Below, in pieces: positions 47,242 through 57,066 of a DNA stretch of 64,000 nucleotides (positions are counted from its first letter, which is position 1; each line of letters opens with the position of its first letter). A program made the position numbers and the translations under genes. The stretch lies in assembly GCF_022921075.1 (NCBI RefSeq), contig NZ_CP095050.1, forward strand, positions 4,216,001 through 4,280,000, read 5' to 3'. Source of the stretch: Hymenobacter sp. 5317J-9 (GTDB taxonomy: Bacteria; Bacteroidota; Bacteroidia; Cytophagales; Hymenobacteraceae). Below the pieces are notes generated by a model. That model did not search any database, was not told where the DNA came from, and worked only from the letters and a program-made list of their open reading frames with translations.

Positions 47242-50200
47242 ATGAATAATTCACGTTTACGCCATTTATTTCTGGTGGCGTTGATGCTCCTCACGGCCCA
47301 CCTGGGCTGGAGTCAGGGGGCTACTACTGCCGCCATGAGCGGGGTGGTGTCCGACAAAGACGGCTCGGGCCTGCCCGGGGCCACGGTTATCGCCGTGCAC
47401 ACCCCCACCAACACGCAGTATGTAGCGCCCACCAACTCGGACGGCCGCTTCAACATTCAGGGCATGCGCGTGGGTGGCCCCTACACGGTGAAAATTACGT
47501 TCGTGGGCTATCAGGACGTGAACCGCAGCGACATTTTCCTGGCCCTGGGCCAGAACCTTCGCCTCGACGTGGCCCTCACCACCTCGACTACTGAGCTGAC
47601 CGAGGTGACCGTAAGCGGCCGCCGCGACCCGGTTATCAACGCCGGCCGCACCGGTGCCGAAACCAACATCAGCCGCGAGCAAATCACGCGTCTGCCCACC
47701 CTGAGCCGCTCGCTCACCGACTTCACCCGCCTCACCCCGCAGTCGGGCGGTGCCGGCAGCTCGTCGTTTGGCGGCGCCAACAACCGCTACAACAACATCA
47801 CCATCGACGGCGCCGTGAACAACGACGTGTTCGGTTTGGCGGGTTCGGGCACGCCCGGCGGCCAGGCCAACACCAATCCCATCGCCCTCGACGCCATCGA
47901 CCAGATTCAGGTAGTGCTGGCTCCTTACGACGTGACCCTCGGCAACTTCACCGGCGCCGGCGTGAACGCCATCACCCGCTCGGGCACCAACGACCTGTCG
48001 GCCTCCATCTATGGCTTCGGCCGCAACCAGAACACCATTGGCAAGAGCGTGACCGAACCCCGCGTGAAAGCCGACCAGTTCTCGAACTACACGACCGGTT
48101 TCCGCGTGGGCGGCGCCGTGGTGAAAGACAAGGTGTTCTTCTTCCTGAACGGCGAAATTGCCCGCGTAAACACGCCCCTGGCCTTCGTGCCCGGCACCGG
48201 CGACTCGCGCGTGACCACGGCCGACCTCGACCGCATCCGCACGGCGTCGCTTGGCGCCCGCTACACTTCGGGCCCGCGCGTTGGCGAGCTCATCTACGGC
48301 GGCTACGACCCCGGCACCTACGGCAGCGAATTGACGCGCCGCACCGAGAGCAACAAGATTTTTGCTCGTCTGGACTTCAACCTGTCGGAAAACACCACCC
48401 TGACGCTGCGCCACAACTTCGTATCGGCGTTCGACGACAACATCACCCGCGCTGCCAACCTGGTGCGCTTCAGCAACAACGCTTATAAGTTCAACAACAC
48501 CACCAACAGCACGGTGGCGGAACTGAACTCGCGCTTCTCGGGCGGCTTCTCCAACAAGCTCATCCTGACCTACACGGCCATTCGCGACTCGCGCGACGTG
48601 CTGGGCAACCCCGGCCCTTCGTACCAAATCAGCGACAACGGCAACACCTACGTGTTGGGCCAGGAGCGCAGCTCGGTGGCCAACCAATTGGACCAGGACA
48701 TCGTGGAAGTTACCGACAACCTGACCAAAGCCTTCGGCAAGCACACCATCACCATTGGCACGCACAACGAGGGCTTCAAGTTCCGCAACCTGTTCCTCAA
48801 CAACGGCGCCGGCTACTACCTCTTCGGCGCCACGGCGGCCGTGCCTGCTTCGGGCACCAACCCCGCCATTCCGGCTTACACCGGCATCCAGAACTTTGAA
48901 CTGGGCCGCTCCACCCGCGTGCAGGCCTCCTACCCCACCGCCGACAACGGCGAAGCCAAGTTCAAAGCCGCTCAGCTGGGCTTCTACGTGCAGGACGAGT
49001 ACACCCCCATCGAAAGCCTGCGCCTGACCTACGGCCTGCGCGTGGACGTGCCCCTGTTCCTCGACAAGCCCGGCAACAACACGGCTTTCAACACGGCAGT
49101 GGGCACCAACCCCGGCTTCGGCAGCGACTACAAGACCACCAACACCCCCAACGGCCAGCTGTTGTTCTCGCCCCGCTTGGGCTTCAACTGGGACGTGGAT
49201 AACAACGCCAAAGTGCAGGTGCGCGGCGGTACGGGCATCTTCTCGGGCCGTGTGCCCTTCGTGTGGATTTCGAACAGCTACACCAACAGCGGCGTGATTC
49301 AGGGCTCGGTGGACCAGACCGGCACCGCGGCCAACACCGCAACCGGTACGCCGGCTTCGGCCGTGCTGCCCACCATCTACCTGTTGCAGTCCGACATTGC
49401 TACCAAATACAACCCGGTGGCTACTTCGCAGATTAACCTGACCCGCAACGACTTCAAGCTGCCGCAGGTGTGGCGCTCGAACCTGGCCGTGGACTTCCGC
49501 CTGCCCGGCGACGTGGTGGCTACCCTGGAGGGCATCTACTCCAAAACGCTTAACGACATCTACTACAAAGACATCAACCTGACCGACCCGGTGGGTCGCC
49601 TGGCCGGCCCCGACCAGCGCCCCGTGTACGGTGCCTCGACCGCTGCCCGTCGCATCGACGCTCGCTACACCAACGTGTACCTGCTCGATAACACCAGCAA
49701 AGGCTACCGCTACAACGCCACCTTCCAGCTGCAGAAGCGTTTCGACAATGGCCTGAACGCCACCGCCGCTTACACCTACGGCGAGTCGAAAGAAGTGAAC
49801 AGCGGCTCGAGCAGCACGGCTTCGTCGAACTTTGCCTTCAACCAGATTCAGTACGACCCGAACAACCCCGAGCTGGGCTACTCGCGCAACGACCAGCGCC
49901 ACCGCATCATCGGCAGCGCCGGCTACACCTTCCGCTACGCCAACGACAAGCTGGCCACCGGCATCACCCTGTTCTACGAAGGCATGTCGGGCCAGCCCCT
50001 GACCTACATCTACGGCCAGAACTCGGACCTGAACCGCGACGGCAACACCGGCAACGACCTGCTCTACATCCCCCGCGATGTGCGCGACATCAACGAAATC
50101 GACCTGCGCCCCAGCGGCACCAGCGACACCCGCACCATCACCGAGATTCAGAACCAGCTCGACGCCTTCATCGAGAACGACCCCTACCTGCGCACGCACC

Positions 50201-50544
50201 GCGGCCAGGTGGCCGAGCGCTTTGCCGCCCGCCTGCCCTGGACGCACCAGATTGACCTGCGCGTGGCCCAGGACTTCAACTTCATGGCCGGTGGCAAGAA
50301 GAACTCGGTGCAAATCACCTTCGACATTCAGAACGTGGGCAACCTGCTCAACAACGACTGGGGCCGTCAGTACACCGTGGCCAACCAGGCCACCGAGCTG
50401 CTGCAGGTGCTCACGACGGGTCCCGGCGTGAAGCCCACCTTCGCCTTCCCGGCGTCGTTTGCTACCACCAACCGTCCTTACGACTTCGCCCCGTTCTTCT
50501 CGCGGTGGCAGGGCCAGCTGGGCGTACGCTACAGCTTCAACTAG
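47242..50544 (+). CDS. Oar-like TonB-dependent outer membrane receptor (copy 1)
   Basis: The protein of 1100 residues starts MNNSRLRHLFLVALMLLTAH and has a signal peptide ending near Ser-Gln. Residues about 25-115 form a CarboxypepD_reg-like beta domain (GVVSDKDGSGLPGATVIAV), followed by a plug (VTVSGRRDPVINAG; TIDGAVNNDVFG) and a large beta-barrel ending GVRYSFN, the terminal aromatic signal. This layout matches Oar/OmpA-related receptors. No susD partner follows, so it is not a classical glycan-uptake pair; ligand unknown. The frame is open from 47152, but the ATG at 47242 gives the signal peptide. It is followed by a terminator and a close paralogue. Confidence 0.88.
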   Translation: MNNSRLRHLFLVALMLLTAHLGWSQGATTAAMSGVVSDKDGSGLPGATVIAVHTPTNTQYVAPTNSDGRFNIQGMRVGGPYTVKITFVGYQDVNRSDIFLALGQNLRLDVALTTSTTELTEVTVSGRRDPVINAGRTGAETNISREQITRLPTLSRSLTDFTRLTPQSGGAGSSSFGGANNRYNNITIDGAVNNDVFGLAGSGTPGGQANTNPIALDAIDQIQVVLAPYDVTLGNFTGAGVNAITRSGTNDLSASIYGFGRNQNTIGKSVTEPRVKADQFSNYTTGFRVGGAVVKDKVFFFLNGEIARVNTPLAFVPGTGDSRVTTADLDRIRTASLGARYTSGPRVGELIYGGYDPGTYGSELTRRTESNKIFARLDFNLSENTTLTLRHNFVSAFDDNITRAANLVRFSNNAYKFNNTTNSTVAELNSRFSGGFSNKLILTYTAIRDSRDVLGNPGPSYQISDNGNTYVLGQERSSVANQLDQDIVEVTDNLTKAFGKHTITIGTHNEGFKFRNLFLNNGAGYYLFGATAAVPASGTNPAIPAYTGIQNFELGRSTRVQASYPTADNGEAKFKAAQLGFYVQDEYTPIESLRLTYGLRVDVPLFLDKPGNNTAFNTAVGTNPGFGSDYKTTNTPNGQLLFSPRLGFNWDVDNNAKVQVRGGTGIFSGRVPFVWISNSYTNSGVIQGSVDQTGTAANTATGTPASAVLPTIYLLQSDIATKYNPVATSQINLTRNDFKLPQVWRSNLAVDFRLPGDVVATLEGIYSKTLNDIYYKDINLTDPVGRLAGPDQRPVYGASTAARRIDARYTNVYLLDNTSKGYRYNATFQLQKRFDNGLNATAAYTYGESKEVNSGSSSTASSNFAFNQIQYDPNNPELGYSRNDQRHRIIGSAGYTFRYANDKLATGITLFYEGMSGQPLTYIYGQNSDLNRDGNTGNDLLYIPRDVRDINEIDLRPSGTSDTRTITEIQNQLDAFIENDPYLRTHRGQVAERFAARLPWTHQIDLRVAQDFNFMAGGKKNSVQITFDIQNVGNLLNNDWGRQYTVANQATELLQVLTTGPGVKPTFAFPASFATTNRPYDFAPFFSRWQGQLGVRYSFN

Positions 50545-50570
50545 TCAACTGGCTATGTAAGCAACACCGA

Positions 50571-50606
50571 AAAAGAGGCAGGGAGTTATCCCTGCCTCTT
50601 TTTTTT
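50571..50606 (+). terminator. intrinsic terminator after the first receptor gene
   Basis: Arms 50571-50583 and 50590-50602 (13 bases, perfect) with a 6-base loop and a T run to 50606, 27 bases after the stop. Confidence 0.85.
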
Positions 50607-50738
50607 GTCCTGTTATGCAATTGTTAAGCGACTCATTTCTGCTTCATCTGCATGGGCTTTCTTTTTCTTAAATTGGAAGAACGCACCGGCCACGTCGCCC
50701 CTGCTTCTGCGCCTGGTTTCACCAAACTCTTCTGCACC

Positions 50739-53700
50739 ATGAAATTATCCTTACGCTTCCTGCTTGTGGTACTCGTGCTGCTCCTCACCACCCGACAGGG
50801 CTGGAGCCAGGGCGCTACCACCGCCGCCATGAGCGGCCTCATCACTGACACCAAGGGCCAGGGCCTGCCCGGCGCCACGGTGATTGCCACGCACACGCCC
50901 ACCAACACGCAGTACGTGGCACCCACCAACGCCGACGGCCGCTTCAACATCCAGAACATGCGCGTGGGCGGCCCCTACACGGTGCGGGTCACGTTTGTGG
51001 GCTACAAGGACCTGGTGCGCGACGGCCTGTACCTGACGCTGGGCCAGAACCTGCGCTTCGACCAGCAACTGAGCGACGGCAACACCGAGCTGAGCGAGGT
51101 GACCGTGAGCGGCCGCCGCGACCCCATCATGAACGCCGACCACACCGGCGCCCAAACCACGGTGCAGCGCGAGCAGATTGAGCGCCTGCCCACCATCAGC
51201 CGCTCGTTCGACGACTTTACGCGCCTCACGCCCCAGGCCAACGGCCAGAGCTTCGGCGGGCGCAACTCGGGCTACAACAACATCACCATCGACGGGGCCA
51301 TTTTCAACAACTCGTTTGGCCTGTCTTCCACGGTGGGCGGGCAGGCCAACGCCCAGCCCATCTCGCTCGATGCTATCGACCAGATTCAGGTGAGCATTGC
51401 GCCCTACGACGTGCGCCAGGGCTCCTTCACCGGGGCCGGCATCAACGCCGTGACCCGCAGCGGCACCAACAAGTTCAGCGGCTCGCTCTACGGCTTCTAC
51501 CGCAACCAGAACCTGGTGGGCAGCAAAGTGGGCGACTTCAAGCAGGACTACCCCAACTTTAACCTGAAGAACTTCGGCTTCCGCCTGGGCGGCCCCATCC
51601 TCAAAGACAAGCTGTTCTTCTTCATCAACGGCGAGCAGGAAACGCGCGTCGACCCGCCCACGGGCAACTACATCGCCAACCGCGACGGCGTGGCCGCCCC
51701 CGGCGCTAACTCGACCACCTCGGCTGCCACGGCGCGCGACCTCTCCATCCTGCGCAATTTCCTGGTGACCAATTACGGCTACAACCCCGGCGATTTTGAG
51801 AACTATAACCTGCGCACATTCAGCCGCAAGGCCACGGCCAAGCTCGATTGGAACATCAGCGCCAATCACCGCCTGAGCGTGAAGTATAACTACCTCAACT
51901 CGTACCGCGACGTGCCGCCGAGCGGCTCGGGCGCGCTGGGGCCGTCGAACATCGGCCGCTCGCAGTCGCAGTTCGGCCTGCCGTTCTTCTCGTCCTACTA
52001 CACCATCAACAACAACCTCAACTCGGTGATTGCCGAATTGAACAGCACCTTCACCAGCCGCTTCGCCAACAACCTGACGGCGGGCTATTCGGCCTTCCGC
52101 GACTTCCGCGAAAGCCCCGGCGGGGGTTCGTTTCCGCTCGTCGACATCGGCACGGCCACGACGCGCACGGCGGCCAACGGCAGCATCAACGCTGCCAACA
52201 GCTACACCTCGTTTGGGTACGAGCCCTTTTCGGCCTTCAACGTGCTGAACTCGGACGTGTACCAGATTGGCGACAACTTCACCGTCTTCATGGGCAAGCA
52301 CAACGTGACGGTGGGCACCTACAACGAGTTCTACAAGTTCACCAACGGCTTCTCGCCCAACTACTACGGCGCCTACGCCTTCAACGGGCTGGATGACTTC
52401 TACGCCGCCGCCCGTACGGCCTCGGCCCCGCTCGGCTACACCCGCGACGCCTCCGGCAACCCCGTGGCCAACACCACCGGCACGCTGGCTTACCCGCAGC
52501 GCTATCAGCTCTCCTACTCGGCGCTGCCCGACGGCTCGTTCCCCTTCGCCGTGACCAAGGCGGCCCAATTCGGCCTCTACGCCCAGGACGAGTGGAGCCC
52601 CCGCAGCAACTTGAAAGTGACCTTTGGCCTGCGCGGCGACCTGCCGGTGATTTACTCCGACATTGCCCGCAACCAAAACGCCGCCAACCTCACTTTCCGC
52701 GACGGCGTGAAGGTGGAAACCGACAAGCTGCCCACCCGCAGCATCCTGCTCTCGCCCCGCGCGGGCTTCAATTGGGACGTGAACGACGACCGCAAAACTC
52801 AGCTGCGCGGCGGCACGGGCATTTTCACGGGCCGCATTCCCTTCGTGTGGCTGTCGAACCAGGCCGGCAACAACGGCGTGCAGTTTGGCTCGTTCTCGCG
52901 CTCGGGCGTCGACGTGTCGAACGCCGGCAACTACTTCTCGCCCGACGTGAACGCCTACCGTCCCAACGGCGCCGCGGCCAACACCCAGTACAACCTGGCC
53001 GTGACGGCCCGCGACTTCAAATTCCCGCAGGTGTGGCGCACCAACCTGGCCCTCGACCAGGACCTCGGCGGCGGCATCATTGCCACGCTCGAAGCGCTGT
53101 ACACCAAGGACCTGAATGCGGTGTACTTCCAGAACGTGAACCTGCCGCAGCCCGTGGGCCAGGCCAATGGCCCGGATAACCGCCCCATCTTCTACCGCTT
53201 CGGCGCCATCAATACCACCGGGCCTAATGCCGGCCTCTACACCACGGCTTCCGTGGGCGCTGGCGCCAGCGCCCAGCCCAGCCTGATAGCCAACAACCGC
53301 GTCTACAACGGCCAGGGCGGCGTGTCGGCGGCCAACCCCGTCATCACGGACGCCATTCTGATGAAGAATACCAACAAAGGGTATTCCTACTCCGTGACCG
53401 GGCAGTTGCAGAAGTCGTTCAACAACGGCCTCTACGCCAGCGTGGCCTACACCTACACCGACGCCCGCTCGGTGAACGACGGCGGCACCATTGCCCAAAC
53501 CAACTGGCGCGACCGCCCCGTGTCGGGCGACCCCAACGCCGACGTGCTGAGCTACTCCAACTTCCTGCAGCAACACCGCGTCATTGCCTCGGTGTCGTAC
53601 AAGCGCGAGTACCTCAAACACCTGGGCACCACGCTGTCGCTGTTCTACGAGGCCGCACCCGCCGGCCGTTTCTCCTACACCTACGCCGGCGACATGAACG

Positions 53701-54260
53701 GCGACGGCTCGGGCGGCTCGGGCAACGACCTGATGTACATCCCGCGCAACCAGTCCGAAATCGCTCTACGCGACATCACCCTCAACGCGGCACAGGGCGG
53801 CGGCATCTACTCGGCCGCCGACCAGTGGAACGACCTGAACAACTACATCAGCCAGGACGCCTACCTGAGCAAGCACCGCGGCGAATACGCCGAGCGCAAC
53901 GGTGCCGTGCGCCCCTGGCAAAACCGCCTCGACGTGCGCCTGCTGCAAGACATCTTCACCAACATCGGCGAAAACCGCAACACCCTGCAGCTGAGCATCG
54001 ACGTGTTTAACATCGGCAACCTGCTCAACAGCAGCTGGGGCACTTTCCGCACGCCCAACGTGACCAACCCGCTCACCTTTGTGGGCTACGACGTGCAGGG
54101 CCGCCCCAACTTCACCTTCCCCTACCTCACCAACCCGGTGAAGAATGCCGACAACACGGTGACGCCCGGCGTGAAGCTCACCGACACGTTCCGCAGCGAC
54201 ACCGGCGGCCTGGGCTCGCGCTGGCAGGCGCAGGTGGGCATCCGCTACATCTTCAACTAG
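50739..54260 (+). CDS. Oar-like TonB-dependent outer membrane receptor (copy 2)
   Basis: The 1173-residue protein starts MKLSLRFLLVVLVLLLTTRQ and its mature N terminus nearly repeats that of copy 1: a CarboxypepD_reg-like domain, VTVSGRRDPIMNAD, then the plug and barrel, ending GIRYIFN. The barrel is about 70 residues longer than in copy 1 and differs more in its loops. It probably takes up or exports a related but different ligand, powered by TonB. It lies between two intrinsic terminators, so it is likely transcribed by itself; I see no clear TAnnTTTG element in the 195-base gap before it. Confidence 0.88.
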   Translation: MKLSLRFLLVVLVLLLTTRQGWSQGATTAAMSGLITDTKGQGLPGATVIATHTPTNTQYVAPTNADGRFNIQNMRVGGPYTVRVTFVGYKDLVRDGLYLTLGQNLRFDQQLSDGNTELSEVTVSGRRDPIMNADHTGAQTTVQREQIERLPTISRSFDDFTRLTPQANGQSFGGRNSGYNNITIDGAIFNNSFGLSSTVGGQANAQPISLDAIDQIQVSIAPYDVRQGSFTGAGINAVTRSGTNKFSGSLYGFYRNQNLVGSKVGDFKQDYPNFNLKNFGFRLGGPILKDKLFFFINGEQETRVDPPTGNYIANRDGVAAPGANSTTSAATARDLSILRNFLVTNYGYNPGDFENYNLRTFSRKATAKLDWNISANHRLSVKYNYLNSYRDVPPSGSGALGPSNIGRSQSQFGLPFFSSYYTINNNLNSVIAELNSTFTSRFANNLTAGYSAFRDFRESPGGGSFPLVDIGTATTRTAANGSINAANSYTSFGYEPFSAFNVLNSDVYQIGDNFTVFMGKHNVTVGTYNEFYKFTNGFSPNYYGAYAFNGLDDFYAAARTASAPLGYTRDASGNPVANTTGTLAYPQRYQLSYSALPDGSFPFAVTKAAQFGLYAQDEWSPRSNLKVTFGLRGDLPVIYSDIARNQNAANLTFRDGVKVETDKLPTRSILLSPRAGFNWDVNDDRKTQLRGGTGIFTGRIPFVWLSNQAGNNGVQFGSFSRSGVDVSNAGNYFSPDVNAYRPNGAAANTQYNLAVTARDFKFPQVWRTNLALDQDLGGGIIATLEALYTKDLNAVYFQNVNLPQPVGQANGPDNRPIFYRFGAINTTGPNAGLYTTASVGAGASAQPSLIANNRVYNGQGGVSAANPVITDAILMKNTNKGYSYSVTGQLQKSFNNGLYASVAYTYTDARSVNDGGTIAQTNWRDRPVSGDPNADVLSYSNFLQQHRVIASVSYKREYLKHLGTTLSLFYEAAPAGRFSYTYAGDMNGDGSGGSGNDLMYIPRNQSEIALRDITLNAAQGGGIYSAADQWNDLNNYISQDAYLSKHRGEYAERNGAVRPWQNRLDVRLLQDIFTNIGENRNTLQLSIDVFNIGNLLNSSWGTFRTPNVTNPLTFVGYDVQGRPNFTFPYLTNPVKNADNTVTPGVKLTDTFRSDTGGLGSRWQAQVGIRYIFN

Positions 54261-54284
54261 GCCATTAGGCCCGGTTCGACCCGG

Positions 54285-54319
54285 AAAGCGGGCAGGAAGC
54301 TTTTCCTGCCCGCTTTTTT
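54285..54319 (+). terminator. intrinsic terminator after the second receptor gene
   Basis: Arms 54285-54298 and 54303-54316 (14 bases, perfect), 4-base loop, then T residues; 24 bases after the stop. Confidence 0.85.
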
Positions 54320-54374
54320 TGTGGCTGATTGTTTGAGGCTTGCGGTTTTTGGCAGAAAAAAGTAAGCCTTGGCC

Positions 54375-54404
54375 TTGCCAAACCGGCGGCGGGCCGTACT
54401 TTTG
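54375..54404 (+). promoter_or_regulatory. promoter of the tRNA-Ala gene
   Basis: TTG at 54375-54377 and TACTTTTG (TAnnTTTG) at 54397-54404 with 19 bases between, the ideal spacing. The tRNA starts about 36 bases after the expected start site. Confidence 0.6.
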
Positions 54405-54445
54405 TCGAACCAAAGCGCAATAGGCACCGCGGTAACAACCAATTC

Positions 54446-54520
<75 letters not shown>

Positions 54521-54532
54521 CAGAAGTGAATA

Positions 54533-54566
54533 AAAAAGCCCGACCAGGAAACTGGCCGGGCTTTTT
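54533..54566 (+). terminator. terminator after tRNA-Ala, also at the cysK end
   Basis: Arms 54533-54547 and 54552-54566 (15 bases, one mismatch) with a GAAA loop; the right arm ends in five T. It can act in both directions since cysK ends at 54613 on the other strand. Confidence 0.75.
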
Positions 54567-54612
54567 GTTGATGCATAGTACCCCGAAGCAGAACTCCGGG
54601 GCACTCTCTTTT

Positions 54613-55535
54613 TTATACAAACAGGCCTTCCACCGACAGGTACCGCTCGCCGGTGTCGTAGCAGAAGGTGAGCACGCGGCTGCCCTCGGGCATGTCGGGC
54701 AGCTTCTTGGCAATGGCCGCCAGCGACGCCCCCGACGACACGCCCACGAACAAGCCTTCCTCGCGGGCGGCACGGCGCGTCATCTCATAGGCTTCCTGTT
54801 GCCCCACCTGTATGGCCCCGTCGAGCACGTTCACGTGCAGGTTGTCGGGGATAAAGCCGGCACCGATGCCCTGAATGGGGTGCGGCCCCGGGGCGCCCCC
54901 GCTGATGACGGGCGAGGCCTCCGGCTCCACGGCAAAGGTTTTCATGCTGGGGAAATGGGGCTTGAGCACTTCGGTCACGGCCGAGATGTGGCCGCCGGTG
55001 CCCACGCCTGTGATATGAAAGTCAAAGCCCTCGGGGCATCGCGCAGAATTTCCTGGGCCGTGGTTTCGGCGTGAATTTTGGGGTTGGCGGGGTTGGAGAA
55101 TTGCATGGGCAGCCAGGCGCCCGGCGTGTTGGCCACAATTTCCTGGGCTTTTTCGATGGCGCCCTTCATGCCTTTTTCGCGGGGCGTGAGCTCCAGGTTG
55201 GCGCCGTAGGCGGCCATGAGGCGGCGCCGCTCGATGCTCATGCTCTCGGGCATGACGAGGGTAAGCTTGTAGCCTTTCACGGCGGCCACCAGGGCCAGAC
55301 CCACGCCGGTGTTGCCGGAAGTGGGCTCCACAATCAGGCTGTCTTTGGTAAGCAGGCCGTCGCGCTCGGCCTGCTCAATCATGCTCAGGGCAATGCGGTC
55401 CTTAATGGAGCCGCCGGGATTGGCCCGCTCCAGCTTCACCCACACCTCCACGTCGGGGCGAACCTGGGCAAACAGACGGTTGAGACGCACCAGCGGCGTG
55501 TTGCCAATGGTGTCGAGAATGGTATTGGCTTTCAT
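54613..55535 (-). pseudogene. cysK: cysteine synthase A, frameshifted in this sequence
   Basis: The first part starts MKANTILDTIGNTPLVRLNR and holds NPGGSIKDRIAL with the PLP-binding Lys45 and PTSGNTGVGLALV; the second part holds GTGGHISAVTEVLKP, GIGAGFIP and VGVSSGASLAAI. The break is at a four-G run (55033-55036, plus-strand sense): one more G lets EILRDAP continue as EGFDFHITGVGTGGH. Restored, the protein is 307 residues, the normal size. It makes cysteine from O-acetylserine and sulfide in the cytoplasm. The O-acetylserine-producing cysE lies just upstream. As CysK is usually needed, a sequence error is more likely than a real loss. Confidence 0.9.
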
Positions 55536-55574
55536 GTGAGAGAACTTAGGGCTTAGAGTGTTGGGTAAATGCCT

Positions 55575-55605
55575 CGGCCATCCTGAACAGAGCAACGGAT
55601 GGCCG
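55575..55605. repeat. 9-bp inverted repeat between cysE and cysK
   Basis: Arms 55575-55583 and 55597-55605 are perfect complements with a 13-base loop, just after the cysE stop on the minus strand. No T run follows, so it is not a strong terminator; it may set the ratio of cysK to cysE transcripts or stabilise the cysE 3' end. Confidence 0.5.
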
Positions 55606-55611
55606 ATAAAA

Positions 55612-56451
55612 TCAAATGGAGAAAACCAACTCCGCGGCGGGGTCCACGGAGCGCGAAATGTTGATGTGGGCGCGGTGGTACACGCGCGAGTGCGAGGGTA
55701 CGCTTTCGGTCAGCCACACGTTGCCGCCGATGACGCTGTGCGCGCCCACTACCGTGCTGCCGCCCAAGATGGTAGCCCCGGCATAAATCACCACATGGTC
55801 TTCGATGGTGGGGTGGCGCTTTTGGCCCTGCAGGCCCTTGGTCACGCTCATAGCGCCCAGGGTCACGCCCTGGTATATCTGCACGTTGGCCCCAATGACG
55901 GCCGTTTCGCCAATGACGAGGCCCGTGCCGTGGTCGATGCAGAACGCCGGGCCGATGTGCGCGCCGGGGTGGATGTCGACGCCCGTGCGCTGGTGGGCGT
56001 GCTCGCTGAGCAGGCGGGGCAGGCGCGGCAGCCCGCGCTGGTGCAGGGCGTGGGCAATGCGGTAGAGCGCCGTGGCGTAGAAGCCAGGATAGGAACCAAT
56101 GATTTCGGCCAGGCCCTGGGCGGCGGGGTCGCTGGCCAGAATGGCGCTGGCGTCGCGCAGCAAGGCTGCGCGCAAGGCCGGCAGCTGGGCCGTAAACTCA
56201 TCGGCCAGGGCGGCGGCCGGGGCCGGCAGGTTGGGCACCTTGGCCAGCAGCACGGCCAGCTCGGAGCGGAAATGGTAGAGCTCGGCGGCCACTACGTCGG
56301 CGTTGGGCAGGGGGCGTTCGGCGCGCTGCGGGAAAAGCAGGGCCAGCAGGCCGTCGGCCAGGGCGCAGAAGGCGGCGCCGGGCAGGGCGTCGGGCACGGA
56401 AGCGTGGGCCATGGCCAGCTCGGCGGCAAAAGAATCGGGAAGCACGGACAC
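55612..56451 (-). CDS. cysE: serine O-acetyltransferase
   Basis: A protein of about 279 residues with an N-terminal helical domain and a C-terminal left-handed beta-helix: SEHAHQRTGVDIHPGAHIG with the catalytic His, DHGTGLVIGETAVIG, and YQGVTLGAMSV. It acetylates serine with acetyl-CoA to give O-acetylserine for CysK, its downstream neighbour on the same strand. The start is uncertain: the frame opens with a TTG at 56496, I use a GTG at 56451 (SVLPDSFAAEL), and GTG 56445 or ATG 56412 are alternatives. The organisation cysE-cysK suggests co-transcription. Confidence 0.88.
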   Translation of the reverse strand: MSVLPDSFAAELAMAHASVPDALPGAAFCALADGLLALLFPQRAERPLPNADVVAAELYHFRSELAVLLAKVPNLPAPAAALADEFTAQLPALRAALLRDASAILASDPAAQGLAEIIGSYPGFYATALYRIAHALHQRGLPRLPRLLSEHAHQRTGVDIHPGAHIGPAFCIDHGTGLVIGETAVIGANVQIYQGVTLGAMSVTKGLQGQKRHPTIEDHVVIYAGATILGGSTVVGAHSVIGGNVWLTESVPSHSRVYHRAHINISRSVDPAAELVFSI

Positions 56452-56615
56452 AGAAAAAGGAAGGTGAGAACCGGGGGGATTAACCGCGCGGCCCAACGAA
56501 GGTTTGTGGCAGACCGCAGCAACGGCGCGGGGGCTTCGGCCGTTAGCACACGGGCAGCGGCCCCGAGGGGCCGCCGGCCAAAAGATACCTCCTCCCTTTC
56601 TTAATCCAACACCTT

Positions 56616-56957
56616 ATGGCTGATACCACCATCATCAAAGTCGATTCCAAGCACTCGCCCAAAGGCGCTGATGGCGAAAAATACCTCGCCTCGGGCAAGC
56701 AAGTGGCCATGCGCATGTGGGAAAACGAGCAGCCCGGCGAGCCCAAAGCCTCGGCCTCGCGCCCCTACGAAACCGTGGGCTACGTACTCAGCGGCCGCGC
56801 CGAATTTCACCTGGCTGGCCAAATGGTGCTGCTCGAACCCGGCAACTCCTGGGTAGTGCCCAAAGACGCCGAGCACACCTACAAGATTCTGGAAGCCTTC
56901 ACGGCCGTGGAAGCGACCTCGCCCCCGGCGCAGGTGCACGGCCGCGAAGAGAAGTAG
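56616..56957 (+). CDS. small single-domain cupin protein
   Basis: The 113-residue protein has the two cupin motifs in short form: RPYETVGYVLSGRAEFHLAG and PGNSWVVPKDAEHTYKI. The usual first-motif His pair is not present (RPYE), while Glu and a later His remain, so metal binding is unclear. It may be a sensor or a non-catalytic binding protein. It is transcribed alone, divergent from cysE, with 109 bases before the aldo/keto reductase gene. Confidence 0.75.
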   Translation: MADTTIIKVDSKHSPKGADGEKYLASGKQVAMRMWENEQPGEPKASASRPYETVGYVLSGRAEFHLAGQMVLLEPGNSWVVPKDAEHTYKILEAFTAVEATSPPAQVHGREEK

Positions 56958-57066
56958 AAATTTGCATGCGAAAGCACGTTGTGTCGCGGCGGCGTCCGGC
57001 ACAATGTGCTTTTAACATGGCCGTCTTGCCAATACCCGAACGCCCTCCCCTACCCTATTGACTACC

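Noticed and set aside
47266..50313. 1015-codon open frame on the minus strand, antisense to the first receptor gene
   Set aside because: Its protein is rich in Val, His, Gly and Ala with no domain, as expected from the antisense of a GC-rich gene; the sense frame is a clear TonB-dependent receptor.
50751..53621. 956-codon open frame antisense to the second receptor gene
   Set aside because: Same composition artefact; the sense frame has signal peptide, plug and barrel.
54613..55005. Separate small PLP protein gene
   Set aside because: It is the C-terminal part of cysK after a one-base shift.
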